DNA of 64,000 nt from JAWKNZ01 sp041391425 (GCA_041391425.1 JAWKNZ010000013.1:1-64000), one strand, 5' to 3'; positions 26,598 through 36,076 are shown, counted from the stretch's first letter. A program made the numbers and translations. Notes: generated by a model from the sequence alone, not told the origin.

Positions 26598-28541
26598 TTA
26601 CAAGCTTCGGCTAAGAATCAACTTTATTGATGTTGAGCCTATTTTCAAATTTGGGATAGTAATAATACCGTCTATATCAGCTTTTACTTCACCGCTGGTG
26701 TCTCCATAAGACCATTTAATTGTCTCATATGGTAATGTGATAAACTTCTTCGTTCTGCGGATCGTTACGTCTGCTACCACTGGTAATGCTCCTATATAAC
26801 CTTCTCCAACAACAGGCAGATTTTCATCTATCATTTTAGCTGGAGGATTCGTTCTTATAAAAATTGGCATTTCCAGGTGTATATAATCTTCAATTATGTT
26901 ATTGCTATCCCAAGATAAAAACCTATTTTTTGCTCCTCTAAGATCATTAGATATAAATTCACCTGATTGCATGTCATATACAGGCGGCTTATTGTCTAAA
27001 GAGCTATTGGAAAATGCAGGGAAGGGTTTATCACGAGAAAAATATGCTTCCTCTGGTAAGGAGCCTGTCCACCCATCTGGTAACTTTGGATCAGCCACAC
27101 CATGGCCACCTTGGTCCCAAAAAACTCTATGCCCAATTTTATATTTCTGTAATGTTTGTACCCAGCTATTATTAGTAATTGGGCTAGCTGTACTTATATG
27201 ATGGAATTTAATAGTTTGATCTTGCACACCGTTATACGTTTGAAAAGGGATATTTCTTATCGATTTGTCATCTCTTAAGGCACGTGTTATATCATAGCGA
27301 TCCCATATATTCATTCCGCCATCATCCAAAAGTTGCATTGATCTAGGGCCCCAATATTTTTCTAGAGCATACTTATGTCCTTCTTGTGCTAAGCTCATAG
27401 AAGTCATACCAACAACAGCACCAACTTCAGCAAGATGATAACCATATCTAATTGCGAAGAAAATGGAGCCTGATCCCCCCATTGATGCACCAGATATTTT
27501 CACTCGATCTCGATCTACTCCGGGGAATGTTCGTGTCACCCAATCCAACAAGTGCAGAATACGTCGTTGAGATGTATTTAGTACTATTGTATCGGGTGTT
27601 GGTGTATTTGGATATTTTTCATGCTGTCCAGTCCACCATCCCACATAAGGTTCTGATGGCCCTATTCCAAATTGGTTACCATTTCCATTTCCATATGTTG
27701 GAATGCCTCCACTACCATGAAGAGTAATCGATAGTGGAAGTTTGTTTGTGATAGAGGCAGCATCAGGAACGATAACATTCATTTCTATTGAGCGGCCTGC
27801 TTGCTCAGATGTATCAAGAAAATTATCGGTTATCATGTTTACTCGGTAAAGCTTTGCTTTCCAAATTTCCTCAACGCTAATAATGCTTGGATCTGGAGGA
27901 GTGATCGTATCTAAAATATCAATCATAATGTTCTTTTTGTGTGGTTGTCCATTATCAAAAATATTAACATCGACTGAATAAGCTTTACCCCCTTGTGTAA
28001 AATCTGGGTTAAGTATTAGTATTTTATTAAATTCATCAAATTCACTTCCTGCTGGAAGTCCATCAAAAAATATACGAGAAGTTTCTTTCGCTTTAACTTT
28101 GATTACAAGACGTTCTTTCTCTTTTATTGATATTTTGGGAATGGAGTCGGCTAATAAATCGATTAATGTTGTTGGCTTTTCATCTGTTACCGGTTTTGGA
28201 GCAGGTTCTGTTGGAGGATTTTCTTCTGTAACTGGTGTATCTTCTGTAACTGGTGTATCTTCTGTAACTGGTGTATCTTCTGTAACTGGTTTATCTTCTG
28301 TAACTGGTTTATCTTCTGTAACTGGTGTATCTGCAGTTGTTTGAGAATTATTTTGTTTTGCTTGTGTAATGCTCTGATCCATTATTTGAGAATCAGTTTG
28401 AGCCTTTACAGTATCTGCTGTTTTTGGGTTTGTTATGTTATCTCCTCTATTATTTATTTCCTCAGAGGAGTTGTAGGAAGAGCACGACAAATAAATAAAG
28501 TATAAAAGGCAACCTGCTTTTTTTACATGATTAAGTGGCAT
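26598..28541 (-). CDS. Repeat-bearing lipoprotein with alpha/beta-hydrolase (esterase) domain
   Basis: 647 residues. Lipoprotein signal with lipobox-like IYLSC near residue 20. A polar, Thr/Gln/Asp-rich spacer (~25-125) includes six tandem PVTED-type hexapeptides encoded by 18-bp repeats. A ~100-residue beta domain follows (RLVIKVKAKETSRIFFDGL). Then an alpha/beta-hydrolase of the polyhydroxybutyrate/feruloyl-esterase kind: TLHGSGGIPTYG (oxyanion region), KISGASMGGSGS (Ser nucleophile in G-x-S-x-G form) and WDQGGHGV (His). The C-terminus adds another beta segment. It is probably a surface-tethered esterase; the substrate is unknown. It is flanked by an IS relic and a MITE, in an accessory-looking stretch. 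Confidence 0.8.
   Translation of the reverse strand: MPLNHVKKAGCLLYFIYLSCSSYNSSEEINNRGDNITNPKTADTVKAQTDSQIMDQSITQAKQNNSQTTADTPVTEDKPVTEDKPVTEDTPVTEDTPVTEDTPVTEENPPTEPAPKPVTDEKPTTLIDLLADSIPKISIKEKERLVIKVKAKETSRIFFDGLPAGSEFDEFNKILILNPDFTQGGKAYSVDVNIFDNGQPHKKNIMIDILDTITPPDPSIISVEEIWKAKLYRVNMITDNFLDTSEQAGRSIEMNVIVPDAASITNKLPLSITLHGSGGIPTYGNGNGNQFGIGPSEPYVGWWTGQHEKYPNTPTPDTIVLNTSQRRILHLLDWVTRTFPGVDRDRVKISGASMGGSGSIFFAIRYGYHLAEVGAVVGMTSMSLAQEGHKYALEKYWGPRSMQLLDDGGMNIWDRYDITRALRDDKSIRNIPFQTYNGVQDQTIKFHHISTASPITNNSWVQTLQKYKIGHRVFWDQGGHGVADPKLPDGWTGSLPEEAYFSRDKPFPAFSNSSLDNKPPVYDMQSGEFISNDLRGAKNRFLSWDSNNIIEDYIHLEMPIFIRTNPPAKMIDENLPVVGEGYIGALPVVADVTIRRTKKFITLPYETIKWSYGDTSGEVKADIDGIITIPNLKIGSTSIKLILSRSL
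28222..28329. repeat. 18-bp tandem repeat within the esterase lipoprotein gene
   Basis: Six units of an 18-mer containing TCTGTAACTGG (starting at 28225, 28243, 28261, 28279, 28297 and 28315) with one T/G variant position. Read on the minus strand they encode TPVTED or KPVTED. The repeat number can change by slippage without altering frame, giving length variation of the surface spacer. Confidence 0.9.
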
Positions 28542-29004
28542 TTTTAGACACCTTAAGCTTAAAATTTATGAAATCGGATAAAAGAAATCCGCGCGTTCAA
28601 GAATTACAGATCGGTAAATTCTTAAAGAATCTTTAAGAATTTTGAAATTATAATAAATTGGTATTAATTATAGAACGTTATAATAATTTGAGTCAGTGTG
28701 CCAATCTTTGTGTGTCAGGAAAACTTGTTTGTCTCTCTCAATGCAATCGAGAGTAACATGATGAAGCGTGAACGCTACAATAATGCTATCAAAAAGCTGT
28801 AGGGGTTGACACTTGAGGTGTTTTGTCCGGGTGTGCGTAGTCAAAAGCACACTAGACGGCAGCTATCTTGCCCACCAAAGCATCCTCCACTAGAATGGTG
28901 ACAGGCAATCTAATGTGTGATTATATATCCAGTTGATACTATCTATCGCCATTTGGTGGGATAATAAAAAGATAAATTTAAGATATTGTTAAACAGCAGC
29001 TTTC
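28542..29004. other. Gap between the esterase lipoprotein and MITE copy 3
   Basis: About 460 bases without a believable gene. It contains the esterase promoter and short AT-rich inverted repeats near 28620-28650 (GAATCTTTAAGAATT type). The open frame at 28668-28850 on the minus strand lacks coding character. I see nothing else. Confidence 0.4.
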
Positions 29005-29187
29005 TAGGGCGTGTTGACGTTTCATTTCCTACTACGAGCCAAACCCTTGAGTCACAACGTTGTCAGGGTTTCAAAAATTATCCTCAATGTACATCTAGTA
29101 CACCTCCGGTAATTTTTGAAACCCTTCCTAGCTGCGACTTTCAAGTATTTGTCTCTCGCTACGAAAATGAAACGTCAACACGCCCTA
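29005..29187. mobile_element. MITE, copy 3
   Basis: 183-bp copy with intact GGGCGTG/CACGCCC termini, TA at both borders and the CAGGGTTTC internal variant shared with copy 2. It lies 59 bases beyond the 3' end of the MotA-like gene. Three copies within 13.5 kb suggest local or recent spread. Confidence 0.88.
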
Positions 29188-29245
29188 GTCAACGTTATTT
29201 CAATAATTTTCGTCGCGCTGTAGTCTTGTGCTTTATAAAATTCGG

Positions 29246-30169
29246 CTAAGCAGCAGAATTTTTTCCTCCTTTAGCAATTTGATTGTTTATGGCTTGTTCA
29301 GCAAGTGCCTCCATTGGATCTTTGTGTTCGTCGAATTCAGATACTTCAACCTCAGTGATGCTATTGCCTTCGCTTCTAGTCCATAGAACGTCTAATGAGT
29401 TTTCAAATCGGTCGACGATGCTGACGAATAGCTTATCTGCAGAAAACAAGGTATTACAGATACTCATTGTAACGGAAAGAATGATTCCTACGATTGATGT
29501 GCTCATAGAGAATGAGACTCTTAAAAGAAACTCATCCATTACTAACTTTGTTCCTTCAATGTCCTGCAAATCCATTTTTCCTAATTCAGGCAATGCGTTC
29601 ATAATACCCAGAAAGGTACCAAAGATACCTCCTACAATGAATATTCCTGGCAGTATGTTGAGGATGTCATTAAATATGGATGTTGGAAAAACTCCAAAAA
29701 CTTTGCTGAAGCAAGGGTTGTTTTGAAAAACGATTTTTGCAATTTCTAAAAGTTTTGGGTGATCTTTTTGGGGTTTAAGGTATTTGATTTGTTTTAAGGT
29801 GTCTTTTACTAAAAAAGCGGATCCATGTTGGATGAGGAATACTCGGTCCATAATTGGTCCAATTGCATCTGGTTTACGCCGCTTCATTATAGCGCGGATT
29901 TCAAAAATTTCGTAATAGGTTTTTTCGAGTATTTTTTTTGTAGTTAGGAAAAAAGATTTTACCGCTACTCCGTGTGTTTCATCGATGAATTTATGTACTC
30001 TTTTTTCGAACTCTTTTGCAAACCAAGATTCACGAGATATCGTATAATAGATTAATATACGCATGGCTATTGCAAAGGCAAAAATGGCTATCATCGTCGG
30101 CATAAGAAGATCTGTAGAAAATGAGACGATGAATTCGACAAAATCTTGTATTAGGCCTTTTTCACTCAT
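29246..30169 (-). CDS. MotA/TolQ-family stator protein (second motor)
   Basis: 307 residues with three membrane spans: ~20-42 (LLMPTMIAIFAFAIAMRILI), ~172-194 carrying GIFIVGGIFGTFLGIMNALP, and ~218-240 (VSFSMSTSIVGIILSVTMSI). The G-x-x-GTF-x-G motif and spacing match MotA/TolQ/ZorA channels. The ~130-residue loop between spans 1 and 2 and a short polar tail are cytoplasmic. It is the second gene of an operon, 22 bases after the OmpA/coiled-coil partner. Sequence and tail length differ from the ZorA-like gene at 5974, so this is a separate motor type. Confidence 0.75.
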   Translation of the reverse strand: MSEKGLIQDFVEFIVSFSTDLLMPTMIAIFAFAIAMRILIYYTISRESWFAKEFEKRVHKFIDETHGVAVKSFFLTTKKILEKTYYEIFEIRAIMKRRKPDAIGPIMDRVFLIQHGSAFLVKDTLKQIKYLKPQKDHPKLLEIAKIVFQNNPCFSKVFGVFPTSIFNDILNILPGIFIVGGIFGTFLGIMNALPELGKMDLQDIEGTKLVMDEFLLRVSFSMSTSIVGIILSVTMSICNTLFSADKLFVSIVDRFENSLDVLWTRSEGNSITEVEVSEFDEHKDPMEALAEQAINNQIAKGGKNSAA

Positions 30170-30191
30170 AATACTATTCCTTCATAAAGTT

Positions 30192-32102
30192 TTAATCATT
30201 TAAATTGAATTTAATGATTACTTTCTGTTCTTTTTTGCAATTGTATTGTTTACAATAATATTTCACATCTAAGCCTTTTTCTGCACCTGCACCGCTTACA
30301 CCTTCGGCAAGAAAACTACGGCCTGTTACTTTTATCTTGGGGAGTAGATCTGATTGGTATTGATAAGTGAATTTTTCTTTGTCGAATATATAGCGAAAAA
30401 TTTCTCTAGCGCGGTTATAACTTAAGTCAAGGTTGTAATTTACGGCTGCTCTGTCTTCTGGTGCCAGGCTTTTGGGATCAACATACTTTCCCCGATATGT
30501 TGGTGAAGCAAATCCAACAATTTCTACAGAAGATATTTTCTTAGCGATCTTCTTATTTTTAAATAATGACTTTGAATATACCGGCATAAATTTTCTCAAT
30601 ATTTTTTTCATACCTTCTTTAAGAGTATATTTTCCAGTATCAAAATATTCGTCGTTGAATGTTAGAAGAACGTCACCAGTCTTTGAGTCAACTTTTGCAT
30701 CTATCCCTGATCTTCTAAAGTCGTCTTTTATAGACTTAGTAAGCCGACGGCGATCATTGCGTGACTTTTTGACATTATCTAAATCTTTTTTGAGCTCTGT
30801 CTGCTGATTTTCGAGAGTATTTATGTAATCTTTAAATTTAGAATTATCATTTCGTGCTTGTTCCAGTTTTTCTTGATTCTCTTTTGCCTTTTGTGCTAGA
30901 GCAGATAGTTGTTTTTCTAGATCTTGCTTGTCTTTTTTGACTTGGTCTGCAAATGCTTTTTGTTTTTCAGCCTTTTCTGCTGCTGATGATTTTTCTTTTG
31001 ATAATGCTGAATCAAATTCAGCCTTTCTCTTTTCTAATTCTTGTGCGAAATTCCCTTTGAGTTCTTTAATTTCTTTATTGTACAACGCATTCGCTTTTTC
31101 TAATTCTCCAGTTAATTCGGCCTTTTCTTGCTTTTGGGTATTGATGACCTTGGTAGCTGTAGCGAGTTGCTTGTTGATGTTCGTTAAATCTGTATTTGCT
31201 ACATTGAGCTGTTTAGACATTGAATGATTCTTGGATTCTAGAGAAGCAATTTTTTGTTCTGAAGTTTTCTTTAAATTTTCTATTTGCCGCTTTAGTTTTG
31301 CACTGGAAATTTTCTTTTGCTTTCTTGCGTTTTTTAGTGCATTGATCTTTTTTGCTAATGTGTTGTTTATAGAATCGATTTGTTTGTTGTTTTCTTCTAT
31401 AATCCTCTTTTTTTCAGCTATGAGTAGCGAGAGCTCTTCTAATTCTTGATTTTTAGCACGTAGTATTCTTTTCTTTTCTGCTATGATATCTTCACTCTTC
31501 TCGATTTCTTCTTGTTTGTCTTGGATAATATGCTCTTTTTGATCTATAATTTCATCTCTTTCTTTGATTTCACCTAGTTGTTTTTCGATAGTGTTTTCTT
31601 TTTCAACTATTTGTTGGCGTTTTCGTTCTAATTTCACATCTCTATCTTTTATTCCGGCTTTTGCTAATAGATTTACATTAATGATATTGCGGATGATTTG
31701 CTGGTATTTGTTTAGTGCTTTTTCTTTCTTTTCATTCTCAAGTGCTTGTGCTCTTAAGTTTACCTTTTCTTTTTGAGCTTCGTCCTGTAACAAGTCTAAT
31801 TTGGACATAAGTTCTTTATATGTTTCTACTTCTGTTTCAGAAGCTTTGGTATCTAGATATTCATCTTTAAGGGTTTCATATACAGCTTGCTCTTTTTTTA
31901 GAGCGGATCTTTCAGCTTGAAGTTGTTGAAATTGTATGTTTTTTTGTAAGCTAAAAGTACCACTTCTCAAGCTTGATGTTACATATAAAAGTAGAAAAAC
32001 TAGAGATAATACCATAAAGAGGTCGCTATATGACGACCACTGTGAGCCATCATTTTGATTGTCTTTAATTTTATTGTAATTAAGACTCATAGCTTGTCCC
32101 AT
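30192..32102 (-). CDS. OmpA-domain motor partner with a giant coiled coil
   Basis: 636 residues. One membrane helix near the N-terminus contains the putative ion-carrying Asp27 in YSDLFMVLSLVFLLLYV, the MotB/TolR arrangement. Residues ~45-455 form an almost continuous Glu/Lys-rich coiled coil, far longer than any MotB linker. Residues ~470-636 are an OmpA-like peptidoglycan-binding domain with VEIVGFASPTYRG, NLDLSYNRAREIFRYIF and a C-terminal KEQKVIIKF. If the coil is extended it would be tens of nanometres long, so it may span the periplasm as a rod or fold back. An ATG four codons in (MSLNYN) is an alternative start. It sits in one operon with the MotA-like gene. Confidence 0.75.
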   Translation of the reverse strand: MGQAMSLNYNKIKDNQNDGSQWSSYSDLFMVLSLVFLLLYVTSSLRSGTFSLQKNIQFQQLQAERSALKKEQAVYETLKDEYLDTKASETEVETYKELMSKLDLLQDEAQKEKVNLRAQALENEKKEKALNKYQQIIRNIINVNLLAKAGIKDRDVKLERKRQQIVEKENTIEKQLGEIKERDEIIDQKEHIIQDKQEEIEKSEDIIAEKKRILRAKNQELEELSLLIAEKKRIIEENNKQIDSINNTLAKKINALKNARKQKKISSAKLKRQIENLKKTSEQKIASLESKNHSMSKQLNVANTDLTNINKQLATATKVINTQKQEKAELTGELEKANALYNKEIKELKGNFAQELEKRKAEFDSALSKEKSSAAEKAEKQKAFADQVKKDKQDLEKQLSALAQKAKENQEKLEQARNDNSKFKDYINTLENQQTELKKDLDNVKKSRNDRRRLTKSIKDDFRRSGIDAKVDSKTGDVLLTFNDEYFDTGKYTLKEGMKKILRKFMPVYSKSLFKNKKIAKKISSVEIVGFASPTYRGKYVDPKSLAPEDRAAVNYNLDLSYNRAREIFRYIFDKEKFTYQYQSDLLPKIKVTGRSFLAEGVSGAGAEKGLDVKYYCKQYNCKKEQKVIIKFNLND

Positions 32103-32540
32103 GAGGATTAGGTTTTTGACACTCTTGTTTCGGAGCTTAATGCTAACTCTTAAGTTTACTTTATTTTAAATTTTTAAAATTTTGTAATTTTTTTAATCAT
32201 TTTCATAAGTTTTCTGATGTGTGTCTTGTTGTTAAAGAGGTTTAGATATTTTTATGAGATAGATAAGAGGTTTTATAAAATCGATTGACTATGCCAGTCT
32301 ATATTATACGATTTTGTACTTGCCTAAATATAATTTCTGCTTGCAACAAATTAATGCCATACATATATATAGTATTTCTGCCAAGCTTGTTTAAAATACT
32401 GTTGGACTATTCCTTTACTTGTTGAACGAAGTAAAGAAAAGAGGTTTGTTTCTAGAGGTTTATCAAGATAAGATGTGATAAGTCTTTGAGGGTCTAAGTA
32501 AATAAAATTGAACGCCTTTGCCGTAGTGAAAGAGAGAATT
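32103..32540. other. Divergent promoter region, motor 2 and asnB
   Basis: About 440 very AT-rich bases between the minus-strand OmpA/coiled-coil gene and asnB. Both promoters must lie here, but none is certain enough to mark. No gene is seen; a minus-strand frame at 32351-32617 overlaps the asnB start and looks spurious. Confidence 0.4.
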
Positions 32541-34211
32541 ATGTGTGGGATCGTTGCTATATTAAACCCAAAGGAAGAAACCAAAAGCTTGAGGGCTAAA
32601 GCGATCAAATTAGCCAAAACAGTGCGTCATCGAGGTCCAGATTGGAGTGGCTTATATATTAATGATAACGCTATTTTGGCACATGAGCGGTTAGCGATTG
32701 TTGGTGTGGATAGTGGGGCGCAGCCTCTAAAAGCTGTTGACTGTGTATTGGCAGTAAATGGTGAAATATATAATCACACTGAATTAAGGCATACAAAGCT
32801 AAATCATATGTATGAGTTTAAGACGCACTCAGATTGCGAAGTTATACTTTATTTGTATAAAGAATATGGAGTTGATTTTTTAAATGATCTGAATGGAATT
32901 TTTGCTTTTGTTCTTCACGATGAAAAAACTGGAGATAACTTAATTGCTCGTGATCCAATTGGAGTGATTCCACTCTATTATGGCTATGATAAAGCAGGAA
33001 ATCTTTATGTAGCATCCGAAATGAAAGCATTGATAGATTGTGAAGAGGTGCATGAATTTCCTCCCGGCAGTTACATGCATAAAGGTATCATTAAAAAATA
33101 CTACCAACCGGATTGGAGTAAAAATCAGCCACAAATTCCATGTGATTATTCTGCGCTTGCTAATTCTTTATCAGCTGCGGTTAAACGGCAATTGATGTGT
33201 GATGTCCCTTTTGGGCTACTTATATCTGGTGGAGTAGATTCGTCAATTATAGCTGCGTTAGCAGCAAAATATGCCCGTACTCGCGTGGAGAGTTATGGTG
33301 AAAAGGCTTGGTGGCCGCAGTTGCATTCGTTCTCCGTTGGATTAGAAGGCGCCCCTGATTTTCATTATGCCAAGATAGTAGCGGACGCTATTGGTTCGAT
33401 TCATCATGAGGTCCATTTTACTCTGCAGGAAGGCATCGATGCTCTATCTGATGTTATTTATCATACTGAAACTTTTGATACGACAACAATACGGGCTTCA
33501 ACCCCTATGTTTATTATGGCTCGAAAAATAAAGTCTTATGGCATCAAAATGGTGCTGTCGGGGGAAGGTGCGGACGAGATTTTTGGTGGTTATTTGTATT
33601 TTCATAAGGCACCTAATCCAGCTGAATTTTATCAGGAGACAGTCAGAAAGATTAGTAAGCTACATCTATATGATTGCTTGCGAGCTAATAAATCGATGGC
33701 ATCTTGGGGAGTAGAGGCTAGGGTGCCATTCCTTGATTTAGAATTTATCGAATATGCAATGAATATTAGGCCAGAAGATAAAATGATTATTAATGGAAAG
33801 ATGGAAAAACAAATTCTTAGAGATTCTTTCAAAGGCCTCATTCCGGAAGCGGTGCTTTTTAGGCAAAAAGAACAGTTTAGTGATGGAGTTGGCTATAGTT
33901 GGATTGACGGTATTAAAAAAATAGCCGAGCAAGAAATAAGTGATAAACAAATGTCTGAAGCGAAAAATAAGTTTCCTATTAAGACTCCTAGAACTAAGGA
34001 AGATTATTTGTATAGGGAGCTATGGGCACAACATTTTCCAGAGCAGTGCCTTGACTGTGTTGCGTATGAGCCGTCAATAGCTTGTAGCACTCCAACAGCT
34101 TTAAAGTGGGATAAGAGCTTTGAAAATCAAGCAGATCCTTCTGGTCGAGCTGTGGCAAATGTTCACGAAAAATCAATCAAAGTATTAAATGGTGTGCAGG
34201 TAAAAGAATAG
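32541..34211 (+). CDS. asnB: Asparagine synthase B (glutamine-hydrolysing)
   Basis: 556 residues, close to E. coli AsnB. It makes asparagine from aspartate, ATP and glutamine. The ATG at 32541 is chosen because Met-Cys-Gly-Ile-Val places the nucleophilic Cys directly after the initiator Met, as the class II glutaminase requires. The N-terminal half has VRHRGPDWSG, ERLAIVG, AVNGEIYNH and the EMKAL region. The synthetase half has the ATP pyrophosphatase loop SGGVDSSIIAA and GEGADEIFGGY. The gene stands alone on the plus strand. Confidence 0.95.
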   Translation: MCGIVAILNPKEETKSLRAKAIKLAKTVRHRGPDWSGLYINDNAILAHERLAIVGVDSGAQPLKAVDCVLAVNGEIYNHTELRHTKLNHMYEFKTHSDCEVILYLYKEYGVDFLNDLNGIFAFVLHDEKTGDNLIARDPIGVIPLYYGYDKAGNLYVASEMKALIDCEEVHEFPPGSYMHKGIIKKYYQPDWSKNQPQIPCDYSALANSLSAAVKRQLMCDVPFGLLISGGVDSSIIAALAAKYARTRVESYGEKAWWPQLHSFSVGLEGAPDFHYAKIVADAIGSIHHEVHFTLQEGIDALSDVIYHTETFDTTTIRASTPMFIMARKIKSYGIKMVLSGEGADEIFGGYLYFHKAPNPAEFYQETVRKISKLHLYDCLRANKSMASWGVEARVPFLDLEFIEYAMNIRPEDKMIINGKMEKQILRDSFKGLIPEAVLFRQKEQFSDGVGYSWIDGIKKIAEQEISDKQMSEAKNKFPIKTPRTKEDYLYRELWAQHFPEQCLDCVAYEPSIACSTPTALKWDKSFENQADPSGRAVANVHEKSIKVLNGVQVKE

Positions 34212-34381
34212 AATTTTTATGCAAATAGACATAAGATTTGTCATACGTGTAGGGTATTAGAATAGAAAGTAAACGTGCACCGGAGTTGTGTTCATAAAAG
34301 TAACATAATTCCCGGAAGCCATTAAAGCATGTATGCCGAACAGTTTTCAAAATTTAGTCGTATTCATGATGTTTCTTGTGG

Positions 34382-34413
34382 CCTAAAAGCAGTTTAGCTT
34401 TTAGGTATTTTCT
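34382..34413 (+). terminator. Candidate intrinsic terminator downstream of asnB
   Basis: CCTAAAAGC (34382-34390) and GCTTTTAGG (34397-34405) form a perfect 9-bp stem with a 6-nt loop, followed by TATTTTCT. It lies ~170 bases beyond the asnB stop. The stem is A/T-rich, so the strength is uncertain. Confidence 0.5.
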
Positions 34414-34496
34414 ATGATTTCTCACTTGATAGGTTTTTCCCAATAAGTTTATAAAGCTTGAGAACCCGGCTTCCTGTAAAATCCTTATTATGGCTT

Positions 34497-35192
34497 TTAA
34501 TTTGGGAGCTCAGATAGAGTTTCGCCATGATCCGGCGCGTCATGGCTGCTGAGGATCAGACCTGAAAGTAATGTTTCCAGGTCGCAAGGTTTACACCAAT
34601 TGCTTCTGTATATAACCCGTTGTTCATTATTTAGTAAGATACAAGAGTTCGGCATATTGCCTAAATAATTGTGTGCGGTGCCTTCTAGGCTATCTACTAA
34701 CACAATCCGATCCTTGTGGAGGTATGTTTTTAGCTTCCTCGCATAGCTTATTTTTTGCCTTAAGCTTTTATGTTTGGATACTTTAAAGCCCGGATAGGCT
34801 TCTTGGACATAAATAGTTATAAAATTTACTTTCGGAAAGAGATTTTGCAATCGATCTATTTGTTCAGTGTGGTGCATAAACGAAGGACTTGTTAGAGACC
34901 CTGCCTCTAATATTGTTGTCCTATGATCGATGATTGTTGAGAGATTAACAAGATTGCCATTGAGGTCTACGAGGCTAGCATTTGGGAAAATTTCCCCTCG
35001 TTTTACGGAACGAAAGTTCTGATCTATAGAAGCTTGTTTGAGGTAATGTTGGTCGCTAGACTTATATTGTAGGTGGTTATAATGCCCATTATGCCTACGA
35101 CCACTATTCCCTCTTTTCGTAGTTAAAGCATTCATAGTTAACACTGAAAGAGAACTCTCATGCGGCGTAATTTGATGGTATGTAATATTCAT
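34497..35192 (-). CDS. Iodothyronine deiodinase-like thioredoxin-fold protein lacking the catalytic Cys/Sec
   Basis: 231 residues. After a ~60-residue polar N-terminus comes a thioredoxin-fold region in the deiodinase-family order: GEIFPNASLVDLNGN, TILEAGSLTSPSFMHH, NFITIYVQEAYPGF, VLVDSLEGTAHNYLGNMPNSCILLNNEQRVIY. The family active site is GS-x-T-(C/U)-P-x-F; here it reads GSLTSPSF, so Ser102 replaces the catalytic Cys or selenocysteine. It is therefore probably not a standard reductase. A Cys-pair WCKPCDL near residue 205 might supply redox activity. GGAG lies 6 bases before the ATG. It overlaps the end of the small upstream gene by 35 bases, implying translational coupling. Confidence 0.65.
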   Translation of the reverse strand: MNITYHQITPHESSLSVLTMNALTTKRGNSGRRHNGHYNHLQYKSSDQHYLKQASIDQNFRSVKRGEIFPNASLVDLNGNLVNLSTIIDHRTTILEAGSLTSPSFMHHTEQIDRLQNLFPKVNFITIYVQEAYPGFKVSKHKSLRQKISYARKLKTYLHKDRIVLVDSLEGTAHNYLGNMPNSCILLNNEQRVIYRSNWCKPCDLETLLSGLILSSHDAPDHGETLSELPN

Positions 35193-35358
35193 AGATGCTC
35201 CGGACAGCTTTAATTAGGTTTATATAAGTATCGACTTCGGTAGCGGGTGCATCGTAGAAGCCTTCGAAATAGGCTTTTACGTTTTCTGCAAGTTCCTGAT
35301 CTGACTTTTGGGGCCATTGGCTAATAAGATATTTGGCCTGAGTTAATAGTTCATCCAT
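35158..35358 (-). CDS. Small hypothetical protein coupled to the deiodinase-like gene
   Basis: 66 residues from the ATG at 35358, chosen because GGAGG sits 5 bases upstream; the longer open frame to 35565 has an unlikely basic N-terminus. The protein is acidic and helical (LLTQAKYLISQWPQKSDQELAENV, INLIKAVRSIYEYY) with no family I recognise. Its end overlaps the deiodinase-like start by 35 bases, so the two are one operon. Confidence 0.6.
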   Translation of the reverse strand: MDELLTQAKYLISQWPQKSDQELAENVKAYFEGFYDAPATEVDTYINLIKAVRSIYEYYIPSNYAA

Positions 35359-36076
35359 TTCATCCTCCGTGTTTCTACCTAAGCACATGTTATGTTCTTT
35401 AGCTTTGTTTTTGCTATGATCTGTATACCTTGTCTTAGGCGAGAAGCAGCATCTCTGAATATTGCCTCTATGTATGTTTCTCTTACCGAGTTCTCTTGTT
35501 AATAATGTATATAGCAATTGTAGTGCCATATTGGCGAAGCGGCCAAATAAGGCTTTGAGGAACAAATTTGATCAAGATATGTTCTTAATTCACTACGATT
35601 GAAGCTATTGCTAAACGAAAATGAAACAATGTTGCTTTCATAGGCTGTATATTTAGATGCTATAATTTGTATATAGAATAGGAATAAAAAATAGAGAGAA
35701 GAGTCTGTCTAGACATAAAGTTAAAAACTTTTCCATGGATGATAATTTTTGATCAAATATCACCAAATAGATTTTAGCTTACTAAATGCTGTAATAGCGA
35801 TGAGCGTTGATTCTAAAGTGTATTTATACAGATTATCGCTGGTCTAAAATGGAGGGGGGAAAGCATATAAAATAAGAAACTGTATTAATTTTACTACAAT
35901 GAGAAATTGCTTGTAATTCTAAAAAATTTAATAATTTAAATATGTTATTAATTGAAAAGTTGATGCTATAGGGCTTGTCAAAATTGACGTAGTGTAGTAT
36001 CTTCGTTCCAATTTGAGTGACGGAATTTATACAATCGAAATACTGAAAAAAAGGCTTTTTTATAGTGGAAGTTAAA
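35359..36076. other. Long AT-rich intergenic region before the response regulator
   Basis: About 720 bases with no convincing gene. It is strongly AT-rich with runs of T and A and no clear hairpin. It should contain the promoters of the small deiodinase-linked operon (minus) and of the response regulator (plus). Confidence 0.45.

Noticed and set aside
30928..31776. Several plus-strand frames inside the OmpA/coiled-coil gene
   Set aside because: Phe/Ser-rich antisense shadows of a Lys/Glu-rich coiled coil.
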